From Ureibacillus thermophilus (GTDB taxonomy: Bacteria > Bacillota > Bacilli > Bacillales_A > Planococcaceae), in assembly GCF_004331915.1 (NCBI RefSeq), contig NZ_CP036528.1, positions 1,423,633-1,487,632 on the forward strand: a stretch of 64,000 nt of DNA. The letters run 5' to 3'. The stretch's first letter is position 1. Every line of letters starts with the position of its first letter. The translations under genes and the position numbers were made by a program. Below are positions 1 to 8,865 of the stretch, piece by piece. Below the pieces are notes generated by a model. That model ran no database searches and was not told the origin of the DNA. It was given only the letters and a program-made list of their open reading frames with translations.

Positions 1-193
1 AACACCATTTAAACTCGTTTATGATCCAACCCACCCAGATGCCAACGAGGACGGATACGTAGAAATGCCGAATGTGGATTTATTAAAAGAAATGGTGGAT
101 TTAATTTCCGCATCTCGTTCCTATGAGGCGAATGTGACAGTGTTAAACGCCAATAAAGCGATGTTGATGAAAGCCCTAGAAATAGGTAAATAA
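1..193 (+). CDS. flgC: FlgC, flagellar rod protein (C-terminal part)
   Basis: The window opens inside this gene; the readable frame starts at base 2 and gives 63 residues before TAA at 191-193. The tail has the FlgC pattern: a [14 protein letters not shown] segment, then [24 protein letters not shown] and a final helix ending in KALEIGK. FlgC forms part of the proximal rod of the basal body. It lies 20 bases before fliE, the usual order flgB-flgC-fliE. The start and N-terminus are outside the window. Confidence 0.95.
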   Translation, partial: TPFKLVYDPTHPDANEDGYVEMPNVDLLKEMVDLISASRSYEANVTVLNANKAMLMKALEIGK

Positions 194-213
194 AACGAAA
201 GGGATGAAATAAC

Positions 214-525
214 ATGGCGATCAATGCTGCAAACTTTTCCACCGCGGTTCAATCTTTGAACAGTGGAAAAGATATTTCCAATAAACAAACACCTATTGAA
301 GCGCAGAAAAGTTTCGCAAATACATTAAAAGAAGCAATCAACAAAGTAAACGATTATCAGATGCAATCAGACAAACTTACAAATAGGCTAATACAAGGTG
401 ATCATGTTGAATTGCATGAAGTGATGATTGCGGCGCAAAAAGCTAGCATTACGCTGAATGCTACAGTCGAAATTCGAAATAAAGTAATTGAAGCTTATCA
501 AGAAATTATGCGAATGACTGTATAA
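214..525 (+). CDS. fliE: FliE, hook-basal body protein
   Basis: FliE joins the MS ring to the rod and is exported early through the flagellar type III system. The 103-residue length is normal for the family. The C-terminal half shows the family pattern: HVELHEVMIAAQKASITLNATVEIRNKVIEAYQEIMRM. The ATG at 214 follows a GAAAGGG ribosome site at about 197-203. It stands between flgC and fliF in the motility operon. Confidence 0.95.
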   Translation: MAINAANFSTAVQSLNSGKDISNKQTPIEAQKSFANTLKEAINKVNDYQMQSDKLTNRLIQGDHVELHEVMIAAQKASITLNATVEIRNKVIEAYQEIMRMTV

Positions 526-585
526 TCTGCGGTTACCAATGGAATATAAATTGTTAGTGTATTCAATAGTACCGGAGGATTTATA

Positions 586-2172
586 ATGAATGATCGACTT
601 AAAAAAATAAAAACCGACACTATCAACTTTTGGAAAAGTCGGACTAAACGACAAAAGGGTGCAATGATTGGAACTTTAATAGGAGTTATTGCGATAGCTG
701 CTATTATTACATACTTCGCCACTCGAACAAAGATGGTTCCATTGTTTACCGAACTATCTGCAAAAGAAGCTGGAGAAATTGCAGAAATTTTAAGTTCTCA
801 AGGAGTTACATATGAAATTGCTTCAGGCGGGACGAATATATTAGTTCCGGAAGAACAGGTGGATGATATTAAAATTTCATTAGCTGCACAAGGTTACCCA
901 GGATCTGGCGATATTAGTACGACATTTTTTACAGAAAACGCTGGATTTGGCATGACGGATAATGAATTTAACGTCATCAAACAAGCAGCCCTTGAAACGG
1001 AGCTAGAAAATCTCATTAAGAAAATTGATGGGGTAAAAGATGCAAATGTGATGCTCTCTTTGCCGGAAAAAGGGGTATTCATTAACCAAAATACAGAGGA
1101 TCAAGCTTCAGCAGCTGTCGTTATACATACTGAACCAGGATATAAATTTACAGAAGAACAAATCAAGACTCTCTATAACCTAGTTGCGAAAAGTGTTCCA
1201 AATTTGAGCACAGATAATATTACAATTTCCAATCAATATTCTGAATACTATGACTTAGAATCTGCATCTGGCGGTTCTATCAACACGGTGGAAGGTCAGA
1301 TGAACGTGAAGAAATCTATAGAGCGTGACTTAGAACGTCAAGTACATAAAATGCTCGGAACAATGATGGGTCAAGATAAAGTTGTAGTATCCGTTACAAC
1401 AGATATTGACTTTAAGCAAGAAAACCGAGAAGAGAATTTAGTTGAGCCAGTAGACGAAGAAAATATGGCTGGCATTGAAATCAGCGCCCAACGGATTACA
1501 GAAACATATTCTGGAATGGATGGAGCTACTGGACCAACGGAATTAGGTGATGCAACAGATAATGCAACAGGATATCAAGAAGTAACTAGCGGTAATGGCG
1601 ATTATGAACGAATCGAAGAAACAATCAATAACGAAGTCAATCGCATTAACCGGGTTATTCAAGAAAGTCCTTATAAAATTCGAGATATAGGAATTCAAGT
1701 CATGGTTGAACCACCTGTTCCGGATGATCCAACATCACTTTCTGATACGGTTGTTGATGATATTGAACAAATTTTATCTACAATTGTTCGCACTTCCATC
1801 GATAAAGAAGCTGCTGGTGAATTAACGGATGAGGATATTGAAAATAAAATTGTTGTTTCTGTACAACAGTTTTATGGAAATGATGCATCAAAAATTGAAG
1901 AAACACCAGTGATTCCATGGTGGATTTGGGTTGTTGGAGGTATTTTAGCAGCAGCCATTATTCTTCTAGTTGTATACATTATTCGTTCAAGAAGACAACG
2001 TGAAGAAGAAGAAATAGAAATTATTGAAGAGCAAAAAGAAATACTTGTGGATGATATTACGGAAGAAAAAGAAACAGAAACAACAGTCCGACGTAAGCAA
2101 CTTGAAAAAATGGCAAAAGAAAAACCGGAAGACTTTGCAAAATTGTTGCGTACATGGATTTCTGAAGATTAA
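586..2172 (+). CDS. fliF: FliF, flagellar MS-ring protein
   Basis: FliF forms the membrane MS ring on which the motor and export gate are built. The 528 residues carry a first membrane helix at about 25-45 and a second at about 443-466 (IPWWIWVVGGILAAAIILL), with the periplasmic YscJ/FliF-type domains between them. The cytoplasmic tail ends in PEDFAKLLRTWISED, the expected FliG-binding tail. A GGAGG site at 574-578 precedes the ATG. Length and layout match Bacillus FliF. Confidence 0.97.
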   Translation: MNDRLKKIKTDTINFWKSRTKRQKGAMIGTLIGVIAIAAIITYFATRTKMVPLFTELSAKEAGEIAEILSSQGVTYEIASGGTNILVPEEQVDDIKISLAAQGYPGSGDISTTFFTENAGFGMTDNEFNVIKQAALETELENLIKKIDGVKDANVMLSLPEKGVFINQNTEDQASAAVVIHTEPGYKFTEEQIKTLYNLVAKSVPNLSTDNITISNQYSEYYDLESASGGSINTVEGQMNVKKSIERDLERQVHKMLGTMMGQDKVVVSVTTDIDFKQENREENLVEPVDEENMAGIEISAQRITETYSGMDGATGPTELGDATDNATGYQEVTSGNGDYERIEETINNEVNRINRVIQESPYKIRDIGIQVMVEPPVPDDPTSLSDTVVDDIEQILSTIVRTSIDKEAAGELTDEDIENKIVVSVQQFYGNDASKIEETPVIPWWIWVVGGILAAAIILLVVYIIRSRRQREEEEIEIIEEQKEILVDDITEEKETETTVRRKQLEKMAKEKPEDFAKLLRTWISED

Positions 2173-2190
2173 CGGATTGGGGGTTCGACT

Positions 2191-3204
2191 GTGTCTAAGA
2201 AAGAAAGAAGGTTAACTGGAAAACAAAAAGCTGCATTGCTTTTAATTTCAATGGGTCCGGAAGTTTCTGCCAATGTCTATAAACATTTAACAGAGGAAGA
2301 AATCGAACGGCTTACCCTTGAAATTTCAGCAGTGAAAAAAGTTGAACCTGAGGTAAAAGAACAGATCATAGAAGAATTTCATAATATTGCTCTAGCACAA
2401 GACTATATTTCACAAGGTGGGATCGGCTATGCTAAAACCATCTTGGAAAAGGCGTTAGGTCCAGAACAAGCTCAAAACATCATCAATCGCTTGACCTCTT
2501 CATTGCAAGTGCGACCTTTCGACTTTGCTCGAAAAGCCGATCCATCTCAAATTCTAAACTTTATTCAAAATGAGCATCCTCAAACGATTGCGCTCATTTT
2601 ATCCTATTTAGAGCCTCACCAAGCAGGCGTCATCTTATCTTCTTTGCCGCAGGAATTGCAGGCAGATATTGCAAGAAGAATTGCTACCATGGAATCAACA
2701 TCGCCAGAGGTAATAAGTGAAATTGAAGCTGTTTTAGAAAGAAAATTATCATCTACTTTTACCCAAGATTACACCGAAACGGGCGGCATCGATGCAGTGG
2801 TAGAAGTATTGAATGGTGTGGATCGACAAACAGAAAAAACGATTCTCGACGCTTTGGAAATTCAAGATCCAGAGTTGGCTGAGGAAATCAAAAAACGCAT
2901 GTTTGTATTTGAAGATATCGTAACGCTTGATAATCGTTCTATCCAGCGTGTTATACGTGAATGTGACAATGAAGATTTGCTGCTTTCAATGAAAGTAAGC
3001 AGCGATGAAGTGAAAGAAATTTTATTCCGCAACATGTCGCAGCGTATGGCCGAAACATTTAGAGAAGAATTGCAAATTATGGGTCCTGTCCGCTTGCGTG
3101 ATGTAGAAGAAGCGCAATCAAGAATTGTTTCAATCATTCGTCGTTTAGAGGAAGCAGGAGAAATCATAATTGCTCGAGGTGGAGGAGATGACGTCATTGT
3201 CTAA
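2191..3204 (+). CDS. fliG: FliG, motor switch protein
   Basis: FliG is the C-ring protein that contacts the stator and the MS ring and transmits torque. The 337-residue product begins with a GTG codon at 2191, preceded by GGATTGGGGG. It shows the EHPQTIALILSYLEPHQAG middle-domain motif (EHPQ) and the charged C-terminal helix region with VRLRDVEEAQ. The gene overlaps the start of fliH, suggesting translational coupling. Confidence 0.97.
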   Translation: MSKKERRLTGKQKAALLLISMGPEVSANVYKHLTEEEIERLTLEISAVKKVEPEVKEQIIEEFHNIALAQDYISQGGIGYAKTILEKALGPEQAQNIINRLTSSLQVRPFDFARKADPSQILNFIQNEHPQTIALILSYLEPHQAGVILSSLPQELQADIARRIATMESTSPEVISEIEAVLERKLSSTFTQDYTETGGIDAVVEVLNGVDRQTEKTILDALEIQDPELAEEIKKRMFVFEDIVTLDNRSIQRVIRECDNEDLLLSMKVSSDEVKEILFRNMSQRMAETFREELQIMGPVRLRDVEEAQSRIVSIIRRLEEAGEIIIARGGGDDVIV

Positions 3205-3991
3205 GATTATCCGTTCGAGCGAAGCAATAGAAAAAAAGGATGGGGCGGTTAGAATTGAAATTCGTAATTTATTTACTACACAATTTGCTACCGATAATCT
3301 AGATGTTGTAGACGGAGAAGAGCAAAACCTTTCATTAGATGATATGCTTCAAGAACGAGAGCGCATTCTGAGAGAAACAGATCAAGAAATCAATGCAAAG
3401 CGGGAAGAATTCGAACAGTACCGCCAAGCCGAGTTGGAGAAAATCGAAAGGTTAAAGCAACAATGGGAAGAAGAAAAGATTCTTCTTCAAAAGGAAGCGT
3501 ATGATGAGGGATTCCAACAAGGCTACGAAGAAGGTATGAAAAAAGCCTTGGCTGATATGGAAAATACTTTGAAACTTGCAAATCGAACAGTAGAGAATGC
3601 AAGTATCAATGCTCAAAAATATATTGAAGAACAGGAACACGTCATTTTAGATTTAGCGTTGAAATCAGCAGAAAAAATCATCGGTGCATCTATTGAAAAA
3701 GACGAAAATTTATTCCTTTCGATTGTTCGCCGCGGGTTGAAAGAAGCGCGGGAAAGCAAGGAAATTAAGCTTTATGTGCCCCCAAAATATTATCAGTTAG
3801 TTAGTGATAACCGTGATGAACTTGCGGTAATGTTCCCACCAGATATTCCGTTTTGTATCTTTGTTAATGAAGATATGGATGATTTGGATGCTTATATTGA
3901 AACAAATCACGGTAGGATTGTTTTATCTATTGATGAACAATTGAAAGAATTACGTTTAAAGCTTAGCGAAATTTTAGAAAGTAGGGACTAA
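3197..3991 (+). CDS. fliH: FliH, flagellar export apparatus regulator
   Basis: FliH binds the ATPase FliI, restrains it and delivers it to the export gate. The protein is about 264 residues: a long charged coiled coil rich in Glu/Lys/Gln (roughly residues 50-140), then a globular domain with ALKSAEKIIGASIEKDE, typical of FliH/YscL. I chose TTG at 3197, which is 9 bases behind GGAGGAG (3181-3187). ATG at 3188 is also possible but sits too close to that site. It overlaps the end of fliG by 8 bases. Confidence 0.88.
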   Translation: MSKIIRSSEAIEKKDGAVRIEIRNLFTTQFATDNLDVVDGEEQNLSLDDMLQERERILRETDQEINAKREEFEQYRQAELEKIERLKQQWEEEKILLQKEAYDEGFQQGYEEGMKKALADMENTLKLANRTVENASINAQKYIEEQEHVILDLALKSAEKIIGASIEKDENLFLSIVRRGLKEARESKEIKLYVPPKYYQLVSDNRDELAVMFPPDIPFCIFVNEDMDDLDAYIETNHGRIVLSIDEQLKELRLKLSEILESRD

Positions 3992-3995
3992 TTTT

Positions 3996-5318
3996 ATGAA
4001 AGCTGCTGACTTAATTGATCGTATACCTGCCATTGATACTTTTAAAAAATATGGAAGAGTTACGAGAGTTGTTGGCTTGTTAATCGAATCCCAAGGGCCG
4101 GAATGTTCCATTAACGACGTATGCAAAATACATGTCCGTACGAAAAATGGCCATGAAGTCATTATGGCGGAAGTTGTTGGATTTAAAGATGAATATGTAA
4201 TGTTGATGCCTTTTACTTCCGTAAGGGAAATTTCCATTGGCTGTTTAGTGGAAGGAACAGGAAGCCCGTTGGAAGTGAAAGTTGGTCCCGAATTAATTGG
4301 AAAAGTGCTAGATTCGCTAGGCAATCCCTTTGATGGTTCGCAGCTTCCAAGAGGGCTTGTTTCTGTGCCTACAGAAAACGAACCGCCCAATCCCTTGCAT
4401 CGCCCACCTATAAGTGAACAACTTGAAGTGGGAGTAAAGGCCATCGACGCGATGTTAACAGTGGGGAATGGCCAAAGGGTAGGGATATTTGCTGGTTCAG
4501 GTGTAGGAAAAAGTACTCTTCTTGGAATGATTGCACGAAATACTCGAGCCGATTTAAATGTTATTGCACTCATCGGTGAACGAGGAAGGGAAGTAAGAGA
4601 ATTTATCGAACGGGATCTTGGAGAAGAAGGATTAAAACGTTCGATTGTTGTGGCGGCAACCGGTGATCAGCCTGCGTTAATGCGTATTAAAGGAGCATTC
4701 ACTGCTACGGCTATTGCAGAATATTTCCGTGATCGTGGGATGAATGTCATGTTGATGATGGATTCTGTTACCCGGGTGGCCATGGCGCAGAGGGAAATTG
4801 GATTAGCAACGGGGGAACCTCCTGCACAAAAAGGTTATACCCCTTCAGTCTTTTCCATTTTGCCTAAACTTCTTGAAAGAACAGGGACAAGTATGAAAGG
4901 AAGCATCACAGCCTTTTATACTGTACTTGTAGATGGAGATGATATGAACGAACCTATTGCCGATGCAGTGCGGGGGATTTTGGATGGCCATATCGTGTTG
5001 GACCGCTCTCTAGCAAACAAAGGGCAATATCCTGCGATTAATATCCTAAAAAGCGTCAGCCGATTAATGAATTATATTTCATCTGAAGAGCATGTAAAAG
5101 CTGCTGAAAGAATTCGAGAATTGTATTATACATACGCCAAATCAGAAGACTTAATCAATATTGGAGCTTATAAGAGAGGTACATCGAAAGAAATAGATGA
5201 AGCAATTTACTACGAACCACTTATTACCAAATTTTTAAAACAAGGATTTAAGGAAAAAGTGACGTTGGATGAAAGTGTGAATGAACTAATTGCATTGGCA
5301 AACGGGGGTGGTAAATAA
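3996..5318 (+). CDS. fliI: FliI, flagellar export ATPase
   Basis: FliI is the soluble ATPase of flagellar type III export, related to the F1 beta subunit. The 440 residues contain the Walker A motif GSGVGKST at 167-174, followed by VIALIGERGREVREFIERDLG and the Walker B region VMLMMDSVTRVAMAQREIGLA. These are the signatures of flagellar/type III ATPases. The start ATG is 4 bases after fliH. Length is typical. Confidence 0.98.
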   Translation: MKAADLIDRIPAIDTFKKYGRVTRVVGLLIESQGPECSINDVCKIHVRTKNGHEVIMAEVVGFKDEYVMLMPFTSVREISIGCLVEGTGSPLEVKVGPELIGKVLDSLGNPFDGSQLPRGLVSVPTENEPPNPLHRPPISEQLEVGVKAIDAMLTVGNGQRVGIFAGSGVGKSTLLGMIARNTRADLNVIALIGERGREVREFIERDLGEEGLKRSIVVAATGDQPALMRIKGAFTATAIAEYFRDRGMNVMLMMDSVTRVAMAQREIGLATGEPPAQKGYTPSVFSILPKLLERTGTSMKGSITAFYTVLVDGDDMNEPIADAVRGILDGHIVLDRSLANKGQYPAINILKSVSRLMNYISSEEHVKAAERIRELYYTYAKSEDLINIGAYKRGTSKEIDEAIYYEPLITKFLKQGFKEKVTLDESVNELIALANGGGK

Positions 5319-5320
5319 TA

Positions 5321-5767
5321 ATGGTTCAATTTACCTATCGTTTTGAAAAAGTATTGACTGTTCGAGAACAAGAAAAAAAACAGACGGAAGCTGCCTATAA
5401 TGAAGCAGTTCGTTCCTTTGAAAAAGTTGCGACCAAATTATATGAATTATTAAAGAAAAAAGAAGATTTAATCAATTACCAAAACGAACGTTTAAAAACG
5501 GGGTTAACGGTGGATGAAATTCATCATTTTGCAAAGTTTATAGATAGTTTGGAACATGCCATCGAAGACGTGCAACAAAAAGTCAATCAAGCTCGAGCAA
5601 AAATGCAATGGTATGAACAAAAATTAATAGAAAAAAACTTGGAAGTACGTAAGTATGAAAAAATGCGGGAGAAAGATTTCAGCGCGTTTCAAGAGGAACA
5701 AAATCGCATAGAGGCACAATTCTTAGATGAGATTTCCTCCCTTATGTACAACAAGAGAACAATTTAG
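5321..5767 (+). CDS. fliJ: FliJ, flagellar export chaperone/stalk
   Basis: FliJ is the coiled-coil stalk of the FliI hexamer that links it to FlhA. The 148 residues are almost entirely predicted coiled coil, with many Lys/Glu/Gln residues and an N-terminal FTYRFEKVLTVREQEK typical of Bacillus FliJ. It starts 2 bases after the fliI stop. Sequence similarity in this family is low, so position supports the name as much as the sequence does. Confidence 0.93.
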   Translation: MVQFTYRFEKVLTVREQEKKQTEAAYNEAVRSFEKVATKLYELLKKKEDLINYQNERLKTGLTVDEIHHFAKFIDSLEHAIEDVQQKVNQARAKMQWYEQKLIEKNLEVRKYEKMREKDFSAFQEEQNRIEAQFLDEISSLMYNKRTI

Positions 5768-5775
5768 GTGATTTT

Positions 5776-6390
5776 ATGGCGAACGTTAATAAAAAAACGA
5801 AAAATGAAAAGACAAAAGATGTGGTGGACGAAAAATCACCAGGTTTTTTTCAAAAATTATTTGCTTGGGTGATTATTCCGCTGTTATTTGTCATTGCCAT
5901 TTTGCTGGTCATTGCTCAATTTACGAACACAAATGTATTTGAAAAAGCAACGGAAGTATTGCCGAACAACAGTGAGGAAGAAGCTAAAGGTTCAGAGGAA
6001 ATGGAGAAGAAAATCGTTGAATTGAAAGCGGAAATTCAAGAGAAGGATGCCCAAATTGAAAAACTCCAAAAAGAGTTGGACGATGCTTTAGCCGAAAATG
6101 AAAATCAAAAAGCGATACAAGAACAATTGCAACAAAAAATACAAGAACTGGAATCTGGGCAAGAAGAAGCGAAAAAAGATTTAAAAGAGATTGTAAGTAC
6201 ATATGAAAAAATGCCTGCCAAAGCTGTAGCTCCGATTATTGTGCAAATGAGCGACGAACAGGCGGTGGAAATTTTATCGAATATGAAGCCGGAAACTCTT
6301 TCAGCTGTTTTAGCAAAAATGGATCCGAAAGATGCTGCACGATATACAGAATTATTATCAACAAAGGAGAATAGAAGTTCAAATTCTTAA
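5776..6390 (+). CDS. YlxF/MotE-like membrane coiled-coil protein
   Basis: The 204 residues have a short basic N-terminus and one membrane helix at about 25-47 (LFAWVIIPLLFVIAILLVIAQ). A long coiled coil runs from about 70 to 145, and the C-terminal domain contains KMPAKAVAPIIVQMSDEQAVEILSNM, like the intracellular N domain of MgtE. This is the architecture of B. subtilis YlxF and of MotE-type chaperones that help stator or export components. The position between fliJ and fliK agrees. The exact job is not shown by the sequence. Confidence 0.85.
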   Translation: MANVNKKTKNEKTKDVVDEKSPGFFQKLFAWVIIPLLFVIAILLVIAQFTNTNVFEKATEVLPNNSEEEAKGSEEMEKKIVELKAEIQEKDAQIEKLQKELDDALAENENQKAIQEQLQQKIQELESGQEEAKKDLKEIVSTYEKMPAKAVAPIIVQMSDEQAVEILSNMKPETLSAVLAKMDPKDAARYTELLSTKENRSSNS

Positions 6391-6409
6391 GGTGAAAGGA
6401 GGTGAAACA

Positions 6410-7723
6410 ATGAACATTGGAGCATTTTCCTTTGCTATTCATCAACTTCCATCCATTAGCTCAGGAAAGTTAAATCAACCGTCCAATAAAGGGGATAGTA
6501 AATTTGGAAACATATTTAGCAGCATGGTTGCGAATAACACGAAAGAAGTAGATGTTCAACGGACTGCTGAAGTTCAAGAGTTGCTTGAGGAAAATTCCTT
6601 TAAAGGGGTTTTGGAACTACTAGGGATCTCCTATGATGAAGGGTTGTTTATAGTATCTCAAGGTGAAGAAGAAAAAGCTGTTACTATAGATGAAGTGTTA
6701 GAAAATTCGGACAATCTTTTATCTTTATTAAATATCAATCGAGAGCAATTAAACGAAATCCTTCAGCTAATTTTTGGACAAGAAGTGTCAATCAACAATC
6801 TTTCGGATTTCATTCAATTCATTAATGAACAACCTCAATTATCAGCTGATATTGCTTTAACCATTCTTGGAAAAGATAATGACAACCAAAAAGTTGCTGT
6901 TCAATTGCTGCAGTTGATGAAATTGGTGGAAATCATCTATAAAGAATATTCTATTTCACAACAATCATCACTTTTGTTATCTGAAAATAACAATGAATTT
7001 AAGTTGCAAAGAAAACAACCAGCAAATATATTTCAAACGGTGGATAAAGTCTCAGAAAACGAACAATCAACAAAGCCAATTTTCGGTGTAAAAGCGGTAT
7101 TGCAAAATGTCGAAAACTTGATTTCAATAGAGGGTACAAGCTCATCTGGAAAATTTTCTTTGGAAGGTTTTGAACAATTAGTGCAGCAAGCAAAAACAAC
7201 AATGGAAAATTCTGCTTCCACTTTGCCAAACACAATGTTGCAGCCGAATTCGGAAACAAAAACTGTAACGATTACATTACCGAATACTAATCAGACTTCT
7301 CAAGCAGAGTCGCTCGTAAAACAAATTGAAGCATTGTTGCAGCGCAGCCAGATGGCCAATACCCAAGGAACATCAAAAATATTAATCAAACTCCATCCTG
7401 AAAATTTAGGCTCTATTCGCATTGAATTAGTGCATCGGGAAGGCGCAATTACTGCAAGACTTCTAGCTTCTACTTCTCAAGCTAAAGAATTGCTTGACAG
7501 CCAAGTTCATCAGTTAAAGCAAGCCTTTGTCCAACAAAACATTCAGCTCGAACGCATCGATATTCAACAAAGTTTACAAGAAACAGATTTGCGTAACCAA
7601 AGCTTCTTTAACAATATGTTTAATGGAAGAGAGCGGCAAGAAAAAGAGGAGCAACATTCAGAAGAGAAGCAAGAGGAAGAATCAAAATCCTTCAAAGATT
7701 ATTTGATTGATGAGGAGGTGTAG
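6410..7723 (+). CDS. fliK: FliK, hook-length control protein
   Basis: FliK is a secreted ruler that stops hook growth by switching FlhB specificity. I place the start at ATG 6410, behind a perfect AAAGGAGGTGA site (6395-6405), giving 437 residues; a longer reading begins inside the upstream gene. The N-terminal two thirds are low-similarity and Gln/Asn rich. The C-terminal domain (about 325-400) has the conserved KILIKLHPENLGSIRIEL and ITARL segments. The acidic tail is EEKQEEE. Confidence 0.92.
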   Translation: MNIGAFSFAIHQLPSISSGKLNQPSNKGDSKFGNIFSSMVANNTKEVDVQRTAEVQELLEENSFKGVLELLGISYDEGLFIVSQGEEEKAVTIDEVLENSDNLLSLLNINREQLNEILQLIFGQEVSINNLSDFIQFINEQPQLSADIALTILGKDNDNQKVAVQLLQLMKLVEIIYKEYSISQQSSLLLSENNNEFKLQRKQPANIFQTVDKVSENEQSTKPIFGVKAVLQNVENLISIEGTSSSGKFSLEGFEQLVQQAKTTMENSASTLPNTMLQPNSETKTVTITLPNTNQTSQAESLVKQIEALLQRSQMANTQGTSKILIKLHPENLGSIRIELVHREGAITARLLASTSQAKELLDSQVHQLKQAFVQQNIQLERIDIQQSLQETDLRNQSFFNNMFNGRERQEKEEQHSEEKQEEESKSFKDYLIDEEV

Positions 7724-7726
7724 GAT

Positions 7727-8395
7727 ATGGCGGAAATGTCAGCCATCACAAGCGATTTATATTTATCTAATATCAAAAAAGTTCAGAAACAAACTGGTAA
7801 CTCAGTACTAGGAAAAGATGACTTTTTAAAACTATTAATCACACAGTTGCAACATCAAGATCCAACGAACCCTGTGGATGATAAAGAATTTATTGCCCAA
7901 ATGGCCCAGTTCTCAACATTGGAACAAATGCAAAACATGACAAAAGCAATGGAAGATTTGTTTGAATCGCAACAGGAGACACAATTGATTTCATACATAA
8001 ATTTAATAGGCAAAAAAATAACTTGGCATGAAATTACAGAAGAACTAGATGATAAAGGTTTACCAATTGTTAATGAAGGCCAAGGGGTCATTTCAGAAGT
8101 GAAATTTAAAGACGGCTCTCCAGTCTTTGTATTAGAAGACGGAAAAGAGCTGACACCAAGCAATATCTCATCGGTAGTAGATGGCAAATCGAATACTTCA
8201 AAGGATACTGTTTCTGATAATCCTCTTGTGGAAGCAAGTATGCTGATTGGAAAAACAGTGAAATATCAAGATGAAAATGGCAATTTCCTTGAAGGAAAGA
8301 TTGAATCTGTAACAACAAACAATCAAGTGATTGAATATATCTTAGACAACCAGCTTCGCTTAAAGAAAGATCAATTTGAAATAGTGGATAAATAA
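7727..8395 (+). CDS. flgD: FlgD, hook assembly scaffold (hook cap)
   Basis: FlgD caps the growing hook and is needed for hook subunit assembly. The 222-residue protein has the conserved N-terminal segment LGKDDFLKLLITQLQHQDPTNP at about 28-49, then FIAQMAQFSTLEQMQNM. A C-terminal region of beta-type repeats follows. The GAGGAGGTG site lies at the end of fliK, 3 bases separating the genes. Confidence 0.96.
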   Translation: MAEMSAITSDLYLSNIKKVQKQTGNSVLGKDDFLKLLITQLQHQDPTNPVDDKEFIAQMAQFSTLEQMQNMTKAMEDLFESQQETQLISYINLIGKKITWHEITEELDDKGLPIVNEGQGVISEVKFKDGSPVFVLEDGKELTPSNISSVVDGKSNTSKDTVSDNPLVEASMLIGKTVKYQDENGNFLEGKIESVTTNNQVIEYILDNQLRLKKDQFEIVDK

Positions 8396-8408
8396 GGTTG
8401 GTGATCAT

Positions 8409-8777
8409 ATGCACCGAATCCAATTTCAGCATGTTCCACTGCAATCGGTTCTTGGAAAGCAAAGCACGAAACCAATAGAAAAAAAGTCGACAAGTTTCAG
8501 TGAGCAATTTGAGCACGCGAAAAATGAGCTGAAAATCAGCAAGCATGCCAATGAACGAATTCGCGAGCGAAATATCCAGATTTCAGAACAAGAATGGAAA
8601 AAAGTCAGCGATAAAGTAATGGAAGCCCGTTCAAAAGGAATCATGCAGCCGCTTGTATTAATGGATCAAGCAGCGATAATCATCAGTGCGAAAAATGGAA
8701 CAGTTATAACCGTTTTGGAGCGGGATGAAGCAAAAGAACAATTATTTACAAATATTGATGGCACTATTGTGTTATAA
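8409..8777 (+). CDS. Small flagellar-operon protein (TIGR02530-like)
   Basis: The 122-residue protein lies between flgD and the hook gene, where Bacilli and Clostridia carry a protein of the TIGR02530 flagellar-operon family. Visible features are ISKHANERIRERNIQISEQEWKKVSDKVMEARSKG in the middle and a C-terminal beta-rich VVLMDQAAIIISAKNGTVIT-like segment. It has no signal peptide or membrane helix. Its biochemical role is not known to me; a hook assembly or export function is an inference from position. Confidence 0.8.
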   Translation: MHRIQFQHVPLQSVLGKQSTKPIEKKSTSFSEQFEHAKNELKISKHANERIRERNIQISEQEWKKVSDKVMEARSKGIMQPLVLMDQAAIIISAKNGTVITVLERDEAKEQLFTNIDGTIVL

Positions 8778-8830
8778 GGCAGGACCATTTTGGATGCCTT
8801 TGTTTGCGGACTGACAGAAGCAAACGAAAG
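8776..8830 (+). promoter_or_regulatory. Two overlapping hairpins before the hook gene
   Basis: The 88-base space before flgE holds two hairpins. The first pairs AAGGCA (8776-8781) with TGCCTT (8795-8800), helped by an inner CCA/TGG, and is followed by TTGTTT. The second pairs GTTTGC with GCAAAC around 8802-8825, extended by CTTT/AAAG. The second shares bases with the 3' arm of the first, so they cannot both form fully. This could be an attenuator of hook gene expression. No experiment is implied. Confidence 0.35.
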
Positions 8831-8865
8831 ATGATGATGATAATTTGAAAGGAGAAGGATCATTT

